Below, in pieces: positions 17,201 to 26,600 of a DNA stretch of 36,820 nucleotides. This DNA is from Bacteroidota bacterium (GTDB taxonomy: Bacteria; Bacteroidota; Bacteroidia; Palsa-965). The notes beneath the pieces were generated by a model, which saw nothing but the letters and a program-made list of their open reading frames with translations, did no database searches and was not told where the DNA came from. Positions within the stretch are counted from its first letter, which is position 1. Each line of letters begins with the position of its first letter. The stretch lies in the NCBI GenBank assembly GCA_003151415.1, contig PLXK01000039.1, forward strand, positions 1 to 36,820, given 5' to 3'. Position numbers and translations under genes: made by a program.

Positions 17201-17340
17201 TAGTCGACCACAAGGTTTGCATTTGTAAATGCATAATAGTTGTGGTTTTTGTTGAAAGGGCCGTTGACAGGAAATGTTTCCTGGGCATAAGCACAGACAC
17301 TGGTGATGGCAAGAATAAAAAAGAAAGAGAAGTTCTTCAT
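14245..17340 (-). CDS. Secreted double-module amidohydrolase, N-module degenerate, C-module with metal ligands
   Basis: 1031 residues, over twice a normal amidohydrolase. Signal peptide (1-19, ending AYAQ). The N-terminal half (about 35-435) is one amidohydrolase-like module: it has the end motif FTPAEMLGLTDKVGALKTGM but reads YPSFVDAYTAYGIA instead of a HxH. A beta-rich linker (about 455-560) follows. The C-terminal half (about 590-985) has AGIIDEHSHIAI with H647 and H649, ITCHSY, TFTHILEG and NSDDAEMARR, the expected metal ligands and Asp. Family enzymes hydrolyse amide or ester bonds in small molecules or dipeptides (imidazolonepropionase/prolidase-like); the substrate is not evident. The gene overlaps the downstream amidohydrolase gene by 4 bp. 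Confidence 0.88.
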   Translation of the reverse strand: MKNFSFFFILAITSVCAYAQETFPVNGPFNKNHNYYAFTNANLVVDYQTTIAHGTLLIKDGVILEAGAEVKIPKGAVVCDLQGKSIYPSFVDAYTAYGIAEPEKGKRQGFSPQYESSKKGAYDWNQAIKPETDAVKLFSSDPKAADELRKLGFGSVLSLQKDGIARGSAAFVFLGDGPDQEQIIKDKCAACYSLDKGASTQNNPESMMGAIALLRQTYYDAQWYAGVKSKREFNLSLEAFNELQAVPQIFESNDKLTALRADKIGKEFKVKYIIKGSGNEYQRMDEIQGTQDKFILPLNFPIPFDVEDPYDASLVSLADMKHWEMAPINPASFSKKGIPFALTTSDLKDKKDFWKNLRKSIEYGLDEKNALKALTFTPAEMLGLTDKVGALKTGMAANFIISSGNIFDEKNILFENWVNGNPYTITDMNLADLRGTFEVKAGDKTYKLKVSGEPDKPKGQLFLTDTAKVSATLSEKGNSITISWEIKGQGSVRLGGNILRNPLSFSGKGQLVDGSWIDWSATLKEAFKPEIAKKDSVKKTIPVLEDVIYPFCGYGRKKEEKAGIIDQVKDTYDHVRFKSEDHYDGILIKNVTVWTNEPEGILKNKCVYLSEGKIVRIADNIDIPKLTVVKTIDGTGKHLSAGIIDEHSHIAISNGVNEGSQASTAEVRIGDVINSEDINIYRQLAGGVTSAQLLHGSANPIGGQSALIKLRWGKSPEEMKIKGADEFIKFALGENVKQSNWGDFNTIRFPQTRMGVEQVYYDCFIRAKEYDARMKAYGNLSEKEKAKAGAPRRDLELDALAEILHKKRFITCHSYVQSEIMMLMHCGDSLGFQVNTFTHILEGYKVADDMKKRGIGASTFSDWWAYKVEVKDAIPYNGALMHNQGLVVAYNSDDAEMARRLNQEAAKAVKYGNVSEEEALKFVTLNPAKLLHLDDKTGSIKVGKQADVVLWSDNPLSIYARAEKTIIDGIIYYDIDADKKIREDIQKERARIIQEMIAEKNGGAATAKPKPKRSRNPGCDDIESDYMNETE

Positions 17341-17873
17341 GATGGGTCAGCCCTTTAATCATGGGCAGCCTGCAAATGTATGTTTTTTCCGGTGAAACCC
17401 GGGCGGGATGGGATGAATGGTCAGGTAATTGAATAAGTGGCCCCGGAGTGGCTTCATTGGTGCTTTCATGGGCTCCTGGACATTGCTGCAAAAAAAACAA
17501 GACGAGTGGTCCGGGATGCAATTATAAAATCCAAAAATGTCAGCGGGTTTTTGAAAACGGCCGGGTCTCAGCGCAAATAAACGGAGCAGGAAGAGCTGTT
17601 CTGGAGTTTATTTAAATTTTTTTTGGGTGAAGATGAAAAGGGGGACAGGTAAACCATCCGGCAAAAACCACCATCCAATCAATGGATCATACAATCCACT
17701 CAATGAAAAATTTCTATCTGATTTAATGTTTCGCACTGGTGTTTTTCTCTTTTGATTTTGTATTGAATTCCTGCATAGTTTCGCTGCGTTACGACATAAT
17801 ATTTCTTAAAAAAAACAGCAATTCACCGGTCGGCTTGTTGAAATCAATCCGCTAAATTTTAAACACAAAGGCA
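17341..17873. other. Divergent intergenic region
   Basis: 533 bp between the amidohydrolase and the tail-fibre-like gene. It contains the amidohydrolase promoter box at 17373-17380. A T-rich stretch lies near 17608-17627. No gene, RNA or clear promoter for the plus-strand gene was recognised. Confidence 0.6.
17373..17380 (-). promoter_or_regulatory. -7 promoter element TACATTTG for the amidohydrolase pair
   Basis: Exact TAnnTTTG match on the minus strand, 32 nt before the ATG at 17340; likely drives both coupled amidohydrolase genes. Confidence 0.55.
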
Positions 17874-19766
17874 ATGAAAAGTTCAAAACTGAAAATCATT
17901 ACAACGGGTCTGGTAAGCGTTTTGCTACACGGAGCAGTCGATAACATGGCTGCGCAGACCACCGCGCCCAGTTATACCATCACCACGAACACCAATGAGG
18001 GTGGTTTTCTGAATCTTGTGAATCAAGGCAAAACGAGTCCCAACACCCCTACATACACGCTTTTCAATATGAACTCCTTGTATGGAAACATGTTCTCGAT
18101 ATGGGGTTACCCCCAGGCGGGAACTTCGGGTTTGGGCTATCCAAATGCAGGAGCCGGTGTGGCCCGTTTTGACATTTTGGACAATGGCAGTTTTTATTTC
18201 CATGGCAATACCGGGGCCATCACAGCCCAGATTTCCAACAGCGGATCCATTTATACCCCGGGGCAGTTAACAAGTGCCGGTTTTCCAACAATGAATGAAG
18301 GCGGATCTTTCAGCCTGAGTAACCCTGTGAAAACAGGTGCAAGTACGGGAGCCACGTATACAATGTTCAATATGTCGGCATTGGGTTCAAGCCCTTATAA
18401 GTATGAAGAGAAATTTTCAATCTGGGCCTATCCTGCAAACGGTAGCGGTGGTTCTGAAAGGTTCAGCATTTACGATGACGGCCATTTCAATTTCAAGACC
18501 TTGGCCGGCATCAACGCGTTTACAATTTTGAACAACGGAAATGTGGGTATTGGAACCATGACGCCCGGAGCTTTGCTTTCAATTGCCAATGGATCGAGCG
18601 ATCCGACAAATTATGGCAAGGGTCTTCAAATAACCAATGCCAGTGGAAACAGCCAGCAAATGTCTTTCGTCAGAGCCGGAAACGATGTGCTTTCTGCCGG
18701 TTATTACGGAGCCAGTCACATCTGGGGTTTTGGTCCTGGTTCTGCTGTTGATGCTTCATTTGCTCCTGCATACATGGCTTTTGATTTAGCCAATGCCCGA
18801 ATCGGTATAGGCGCAATGGCACCGGCCGTAAAACTGGAAGTGAACGGCGCGGATGCAAATGGCCGGGTTTCTATTTTCAGAAATGGTGCATACACTAGCT
18901 TTATGATTGCCAATAGTGGCGCTCAAGCCTGGAGCCCGATGGTGCAAACCGGTGATAACGGAATTGTCTGGAACGATGGAATCGGAGGAATAACAGGAAA
19001 CGGATTTGTGATTGCCCCCTGGTCGGGTTCCGCAAATGGAATCCGGATTGACGGTCCAAGCGGTAATGTCGGCGTTGGTGCCGGCGCTACAATTCCGGGT
19101 CAATCTAAACTCACTATCGGTAGCGCATCCAGTTCGGCTTTGAGTTACGGTACTTCTTACATCGGGTTTAACACATCCCGCAACAGCGCCGGTACGTGGA
19201 CGAATTTAACCGACGGCAGTCATAACGGTGCCGTTGCCATGTACGGTGATATCAATGGAAACATACGTTTCCTGAACTTTCCAAATTCAGCCACATCAAC
19301 GGCCAACAGTACTTTGACGGATGCACAAGCCATCAACAGCACAACTATGACGATTTATGCGGGTGGACAGGTAGCTATCGGTGGGACACAGGGTTCTTTT
19401 AACCCGCCGGGAGTATCTACCATGCTGGGTATTCCAGGTGGGTACAAATTGTATGTCGCAGGCGGTATCCTTACGGAACAAGTGAAGGTATCGCTGAAGA
19501 CTTCCGCAAACTGGGCAGATTATGTTTTTGCCGACAAATACAAACTAAAACCCCTGACCGAAGTTGAGCAATATGTAAAGGCCAACAAGCATTTGCCTGA
19601 AGTTCCTTCAGCGCAGGATGTGGTGAAAGACGGGGTGAACCTGGTGGAAATGGATGCAACGCTTCTGAAAAAAATCGAAGAACTGACCCTGTATGTCATT
19701 GAACAAAACAAGCAGATCAGCGAACAGAACAAGAAAATCGAAGCCCTGGAACAAAAACAAAAATAA
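17874..19766 (+). CDS. Exported tail-fibre-like/adhesin-like protein with C-terminal coiled coil
   Basis: 630 residues. Signal peptide (about 1-27, ending MAAQ). Two N-terminal repeats share the pattern GGFLNLVN or GGSFSLSN, then TYT(L/M)FNM and FSIW(G/A)YP. The middle carries the repeated NGNVGIG/ARIGIG/SGNVGVG turns typical of trimeric fibre-like Bacteroidota proteins. The C-terminus (about 525-630) is a conserved module with KLYVAGGILTEQVKVSLK, WADYVFADKYKLKPL and NKHLPEVPSAQDV, ending in a Gln/Lys/Glu coiled coil; related modules resemble the intramolecular chaperone region of phage tail fibres. It is probably surface exposed and oligomeric. No T9SS domain is present. It is followed 53 bp later by a small T9SS protein gene. 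Confidence 0.8.
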   Translation: MKSSKLKIITTGLVSVLLHGAVDNMAAQTTAPSYTITTNTNEGGFLNLVNQGKTSPNTPTYTLFNMNSLYGNMFSIWGYPQAGTSGLGYPNAGAGVARFDILDNGSFYFHGNTGAITAQISNSGSIYTPGQLTSAGFPTMNEGGSFSLSNPVKTGASTGATYTMFNMSALGSSPYKYEEKFSIWAYPANGSGGSERFSIYDDGHFNFKTLAGINAFTILNNGNVGIGTMTPGALLSIANGSSDPTNYGKGLQITNASGNSQQMSFVRAGNDVLSAGYYGASHIWGFGPGSAVDASFAPAYMAFDLANARIGIGAMAPAVKLEVNGADANGRVSIFRNGAYTSFMIANSGAQAWSPMVQTGDNGIVWNDGIGGITGNGFVIAPWSGSANGIRIDGPSGNVGVGAGATIPGQSKLTIGSASSSALSYGTSYIGFNTSRNSAGTWTNLTDGSHNGAVAMYGDINGNIRFLNFPNSATSTANSTLTDAQAINSTTMTIYAGGQVAIGGTQGSFNPPGVSTMLGIPGGYKLYVAGGILTEQVKVSLKTSANWADYVFADKYKLKPLTEVEQYVKANKHLPEVPSAQDVVKDGVNLVEMDATLLKKIEELTLYVIEQNKQISEQNKKIEALEQKQK

Positions 19767-19819
19767 GTGTTTCGGGAGGACAAAAAAAACGTCAATTGTT
19801 TAGACTTAAAAAAGAACCC

Positions 19820-20422
19820 ATGAAAACCAGGAATTTTACCCGAACATGTTTTGTATTCGTCTTTTTATGTGCTGGTTTTTTCCAATCGGCTTACTCCCAA
19901 ACACTGTTTGTCAGCTACGATAAGGCCGGAAACCGTGTGTTGGTAAATACACTCAAGCCCAATCCGAAGTCACAAACACCTGCACAAACGGCGGCCAAAA
20001 AGAAAGGCACTTCTTCTTTCAAGGGATTTGCCAATTCGATTGCGTCTTATTTCAATTCGGTGACTGACAATGTGGAGGAGGTCCTTCAAAATTTTGTGCC
20101 TGCAACAAGCAGCGCAACTCCTGCAGTAGCCAAAACAAACAAAGAGTTTAAAAAAGACGAGCCGCCAACACGGGCTTCGGTTGTGGTTTGCATTGTTTTC
20201 CCAAATCCTGCTGTCGATCAGATTACGTTGTCTGATAAAAACGGTTTTACTCAGGCCCTTTTCGAAGTGACCGTTTACAACGCAATCGGACAGGTAAGTG
20301 ATCATTTCTTAAATACCGCGCTTCCATTTTCCATTGATGTCAGCAGATATCAGTCGGGGTCCTATTACATGAGCATCACACAAAAGGATGTTCACCAAAC
20401 AATCAAATTCATCAAACTCTAA
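19820..20422 (+). CDS. Small secreted protein with T9SS type A sorting domain
   Basis: 200 residues from the ATG at 19820; an in-frame TTG at 19796 adds eight residues but would precede the signal peptide. Signal peptide ends at SAYSQ. A Lys/Ala/Thr-rich linker (about 45-120) precedes a C-terminal sorting domain (about 130-200) with VFPNPAVDQITLSD, VTVYNAIGQV and GSYYMSI. The mature domain outside the tag is small and has no recognised fold. Order and spacing suggest it could be co-transcribed with the tail-fibre-like gene and may be its surface partner (inference). Confidence 0.8.
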   Translation: MKTRNFTRTCFVFVFLCAGFFQSAYSQTLFVSYDKAGNRVLVNTLKPNPKSQTPAQTAAKKKGTSSFKGFANSIASYFNSVTDNVEEVLQNFVPATSSATPAVAKTNKEFKKDEPPTRASVVVCIVFPNPAVDQITLSDKNGFTQALFEVTVYNAIGQVSDHFLNTALPFSIDVSRYQSGSYYMSITQKDVHQTIKFIKL

Positions 20423-20617
20423 GCTGCTGAAATTCCATCTTTTCGATTCAGATTCTGGCTCATCAAAAAGACAGCATCAGGAAATCCCTATGCCGAACTG
20501 AAATGAGGGAGCCCCAATCGGGAACCCCCAAAACAGGTTTGAAGAGCTAGATTCTGAAGGAAAAAAGTAAGTAACTGCTGACAAAAGATCTGTTAAAAAA
20601 CAAGAAATACGCCAACG

Positions 20618-23600
20618 ATGAAGAATATTATTTTTATCAGGAATGCCCAGAAAAACGCAATGGAAGAACCGATCCTCCCGCATAGAAGGATGAGCAAAAT
20701 TCTTTTCGGTCTCTGTGCTTTCAGTTTATTGGTTCAGAGTGAGTCCAGGGCACAAAGCAATGTGGTTACTTTGAACACCCCGGTTACGGCCACCCAGACA
20801 AATGCCGCCTGCAAGCAGGTGCTTCTTACTCCCGGTTTTCAGTGTGCATCAGCTTCGGGAGTGACCTGGAACGCCTTTGTCAGCCCTTATCAGCAATGCG
20901 ATGTTTCCTATGTCAATGGATTTTCTTCGGGTGGGGGAAGCGGAAGCACGCCCGGGCCCTTGAATACAAGCCTTGCTGTAGGGACAACAGCCGGGGCTTT
21001 CAGTGTTACAGAATCCGGATCCGCAAGTTACGTCATTCCACTCATTGCCGCTCCCGGAACCGCAGGAATGGTCCCCAATCTCTCCCTTTCCTACAACAGC
21101 GATGGAGGCGATGGTTTGATGGGTTTTGGCTGGTCGTTGTCAGGATTGTCTTCCATTACACGAACGTCTGAAACGGTCTATAACGATGGGAAAATCTCTC
21201 CGGTTGCTTTGAACAATACCGACCGGTTTTTATTGGATGGAAACCGTTTAATTGCAACAAACGGAACCTATGGTTTTGCAGGAACCACCTATGGAACCGA
21301 GACGGAAACTTTCAGCCGGATTACTTCCTATGGAGCCATTGCCGGAGGAGGCGGTCCTCAGTATTTTACGGTAGAAGGAAAAGACGGGCGTTTGTATGAG
21401 TACGGAGTCACTGCCGATTCACGGATAGAAGCCAGTGGATCGCTTTCCAACCCCGTCCTGACCTGGCTGCTGGATAAGGTTACTGATTTGGACGGGAATT
21501 ACATGACCCTGACCTATATGGAAGACAACGTCAATGGTATTTTTCATGTCGATCATATTGACTACACGGGCAATACAACCGCTTCTGTGGCTACTTACAA
21601 TCAGGTTAAATTTGTTTACAGCAACAGGATTGACAAGCAAATTTCCTATACGGCTGGACATCAGGTCCAGCAAAATGTGGTGCTTACTGCCGTTCAAATG
21701 TTTGCCCTGGGAACGCAGATGCACGAGTATGATTTGAACTATGCCAATGATGGTTTATATTCTCATCTGACCGAGCTCGTTGAAATGGGTTCGGATTTTA
21801 CTCAATACAACAGCACGAAATTTACCTGGCACAACAACCTCATGCAGACAGAGAATACCACTGCATTGACGAATATGGCGGATATTCCCTTTACTTATGG
21901 ATCTACCAATCCCGCCAATAAATACAATGGATTTACGCCCCGGGCCCTGTTGCAGGGAGATTTTAACGGAGACGGAATGATGGATGTGATCATGGAAGCC
22001 CCAACAAATGCACCCATGACCTTGGGCGTCAACTGGAGCCTGTTCACAAAAACGCCTGGAGCAAATAGTTTCACAAGCCAAAGTACAGGCTCAGTTGGAA
22101 ACGGTTTAATTACAAATTATATTTCGGGCCCCATCATCAGCAGCAATGATGGCCGGTATATATACCCCCGGGAAGGTTATACAACTGCAATCCCCTCTCT
22201 GGATATCAATGGTGACGGCAAGGATGACATGGCCTTGTATCTCACCACGAATTTGGGAAGCCAGGGCTGGTCAACGGCAGACCAGTTTCAGGTTTCACTG
22301 AGTACAGGCACGGGATTTGGACAAAGCTATATATTCAATGGGGCGAATACATCCTCCGGATTTAATACTGCCCAAATTTTCAATACGGCAGTTGGTGATT
22401 TTGACGGCGATGGAATCGCTGATTTGTTGGTGTATTACCCCATCTCTTCGCAATTCTATTTGTTTTCTGTAAAAAACGGAGTGGCAACCACAGTGAAGTT
22501 TACTGACCCCAATGCAATTTTGGAGGTCAACGATCAGTTCAACCCGATGGCTGTGGGTACAAATTATGTGTCCACCGAGCCAAGCACGGCTATGGCTATT
22601 GACATTGACGGTGATGGAAGAAACGAGGTCATGGTGGTCGGCCCTTCCAAAGTGTACATTTTCAATATCAATGCAAACAACACGATTTCATTAATTTCCA
22701 AAGGCACTTTTACGAACTGGGGAACCAGCGTCGGTGGGACGCATGTAGGAAGCGGAATTCTTCCAAACAGCTCGAGCGTTTATCCGGGTGATTTTAACGG
22801 TGACGGGAAAACGGATCTGCTGATATATAACAATTTCGGAGGTCAGGCCAATAACTGGTATATCGGTTATTCCAATGGCAGCAACGGTTTTAATTTTCAA
22901 TCGGCCTCCAATATCCTTACAGAGAACGGTTTTGCCTATGGCTACCCGTACGTCGATAACTCGACAGTTCCAACGACGGTTGCCAGTTTGCATGAATATT
23001 TCGTGGCCGATTTCAATGGCGATGGAAAATCCGATATCGTGGACAAGAGCTATACATATGCCATGGCCGCCGGTGGTGGTGGCATATTGAAACCCATTAA
23101 TTACGACAATTACAGCAATGGCACAAACCCCACTCTGGGATGTTATACGGTCAGTAATCTCAATATGGATGTTTATTTCAGTTCGGGCGAAACGTTCGCT
23201 CACAAAAACATAAATACGCCTTTGACCGGTGTGGGAGCGGCTGCTTCAATTGGTCCGTCCAATCCAACCTATGTCGGCGATTTTAATGGAGACGGGCATG
23301 CGGATCTGGCCTATTATGGAAACAGTTATGAGCCCGATCAGCTGTATTCATTTGACTTCAATAACCAGCCGGATAATGGAATCAATAAAGTCGTCAATGT
23401 GACGAACGGACTCAATCTCAATAAAAAAATATTCTATTCCAACCTCTGCGCTTTAAGTAACGCTTTGATCCCGAATACGAACAATCCAAGATACATAAAG
23501 GGCACGACTTCGGTTTTTCCGGTAATGGATATCCAGTCTGCCATGTCGGTTGTCGAACACATCGAAGAGGACAATGCAACCGGAACGGCGAATGCGATAC

Positions 23601-26600
23601 AATATGCTTATGCCGGAGCTATGTTGCATTTGCAAGGCAAAGGCTTTTTGGGCTTTTCAAGCATGCGGACAACGGATTGGGCCAAAAACGTGATTGTTGT
23701 GAACTCGTATGATCAACCCCTTGCCGCAAACTTTTTTCAACCCACGCTAAACGAAAGTCGAACCACGATCATGGTCAATTATCCCAATGGCGGATTAAAG
23801 TACTACATGGACGTGGAGGATAAGGGATTCACTTACCAGATTAATTCCCTTGGAAACACCCGGCAGTTCACTTATCTGAATAAATTGGTTGACACCGATA
23901 TCCTGAGATCGAAAACGACCACCACGCTCTATACAGAAGATCAGTATGGCAATATGCTTTCACAAAATTCCACCAACGCTGCAGTGGCTTTGCGTTATAC
24001 GGTGAACACCTATGAAAAACAAGGGTCCTGGATACCATCGACGCTGACATCCACCATCGAAGTAAACGATCTGGTCTGCAACGCTTCGGCCCCCTGGTAT
24101 GTCCGCACAACGAATTACACAAACAATCCAGATGGGAAACCCAACACCGTAACGACCGATGGAGGCAATACCGTTTCCAATCTCTGGTACAATCAATTCG
24201 GCACACTTACCACAACATTCATTACGGGCGGTAATATTGTGACGCGGGGAGTTTCCTACACCTATGACTCGAAAGGAAGGTTCCCTGTGAAGCAAATCAA
24301 TTCGATTGGCCAAACCGTCCAAAATACATATAGCGATGCCTATGGCGGCCTTATCACTTCGAAAGATGCCAATCAACTGGTCACAGCAAATCTGTATGAT
24401 GGTTTTGGAAGGCTGAAGCAAACAACAAGCCCGACCAATCAAATCACAACGTGTATTCCTTCCTGGGTTACCGGACTCGGACAGCCGAACACGGTTTATT
24501 ACAACACCGTGAGCGGAGCGGGCATGCCAACACAAATTGAATTCAAGGATCAGCTGGGAAGAACGTTGCAAGCCACCAAAACGGGTTTTGACGGAAGGGC
24601 CATTATTACATCTTTCAATTACAATGCCATCGGGCAGTTAACAAGTTCGAGCGAACCTTATTATGCCGGCGACTCGCCGCTGTATAATACAGCTACATAC
24701 GACAATTATTTCAGGCCTTTAACAATAACCACATCCAATGGTGCTGTGACCACCTATTCCTTTTCATCCAATCCCAGTTTGTCGCAGTATTCAGCCACTA
24801 CCGTGACCACCAGCGGATCGGGAACAAAAACAGTAAAGCGGACCACCGATGCGGGAAATTATTTGGTGTCAACGACCGACGACGGAGGAACCATGAATTA
24901 CACGTGCGATAATTCGGGGCAGTTTTCGAACATTACCCTGCCGGGTACATCCATTCCATTGACGATAACCTATGATAATTTGGGAAGAAAGACTTCCATG
25001 ACAGATCCGGATGCCGGGAAGACGAGTTATACCTACAATGCTCTGGGTGAAATCATAAGTCAGACCGATGCCAATTCCAGCTTGCATACACTGACAAGAG
25101 ATGGTTTGGGAAGGGTAACCAGCAATACCGGTACAGAGGGCGTGATTACCTATACCTATGACAACAAACCCAATGGCCTGGGCGTTATTGGTTCTGTCAG
25201 TACAACCGGAAATTTAATCGGGAATGTGGAATACGTGTACGATGCTTTTTCCCGTCTGCAAAGCAAGACTGAAAAAAACGTCGACGGTGTCAATTACACA
25301 ACCAGTTATTTGTACAATACCTTGAACCAGGTCGTCACCGAGACTTACCCGAGTGCAAATCCTTCGAACAGTCCATTTGCAATTACAAACACCTACAACA
25401 GCTACGGTTATTTGCAGGCAATAAACCGGGCAACTTCAGGGAACACGAGCCTGATCTGGCAATGCAACGGAATGACGGCACGGGAAAGCGTCACTTCGGC
25501 CACTTCCGGTAATGGTCTGGTCATGACAAAAAATTATACCAGCTATGGTCTTCTCCAGGGCATACAGGTTACAGATGTAACAAACACGCAGCTCTGGAAT
25601 CAAGCGTATGTCTTTGATCAAACCAACGGCAATCTGAAAAACCGGACGAGCAATTTGCCGAATCCGAATTCACTACAGGAAAATTTCACGTATGATAATC
25701 TCGACCGCTTAACCAAAGCACAGGTAAACACCAACACCGCGCTGAGCACGACATTCGATAATTCCGGAAACGTGACCAGCAAAAGTGATGTAGGCACTTA
25801 TGTTTACAACGCTCCACAGCCTCATGCCGTCGGCAACATCAACAACCCAGCAGTTTCTGGCTTCCCTTATTTATCCCAGCAGATTACCTACAATGAATTC
25901 AAGAGAGCGACAAAAATCACAGAAGGCACAAATGAAGCAGATCTGACCTATGGCTTCGACCATAACCGCAGGAAAATGGTGATCAAAAGCACTTCTTCCG
26001 GGCTCACTCCGGCTACCAAATATTACATTGGCGACTATGAAAATACCATGAACGTCATGAACGTTTCGGGGAACAGCAGAGAAGTGCACTACATATCGGG
26101 AAGCGACGGTTTGTGTGCCATTTATGCCCGCAGCACGGTTTATGGGACGGTTACGGATACCGTTTATTACATACACACCGACCATTTAGGCAGCATAGCC
26201 TTAATCAGTTTGCCCAATGGACATGTTGCTCAGGAAGTGAGTTATGATGCATGGGGCAGAAGAAGACCCGCGAACAACTGGATAACGCCCATGTATCCGG
26301 CAGGGATTCAATACCTATTCGATCGCGGATATACCGGACACGAGCACCTCGAAGCTTTAAGCCTGATCAACATGAACGCCCGACTGTACGATCCGATTAT
26401 CGGAAGGATGCTAAATCCCGATAACGAGGTTCAAACCGTTTGCAATTCGCAGGCCTTTAACAGATATACCTATGCAGAAAACAATCCGTTAAAATATACA
26501 GATCCGACAGGTAACGAAGCCTCCGAAGGGGATGAAGAGGGACCTGCTCCGGACCTGACATTGCCAACGGTAACAGTCACTGCTAACCATTACGAGGATT

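Noticed and set aside
20423-20617. Leader of the RHS gene as a riboswitch or small RNA
   Set aside because: Only short imperfect complementarities were seen; no recognised aptamer or terminator.
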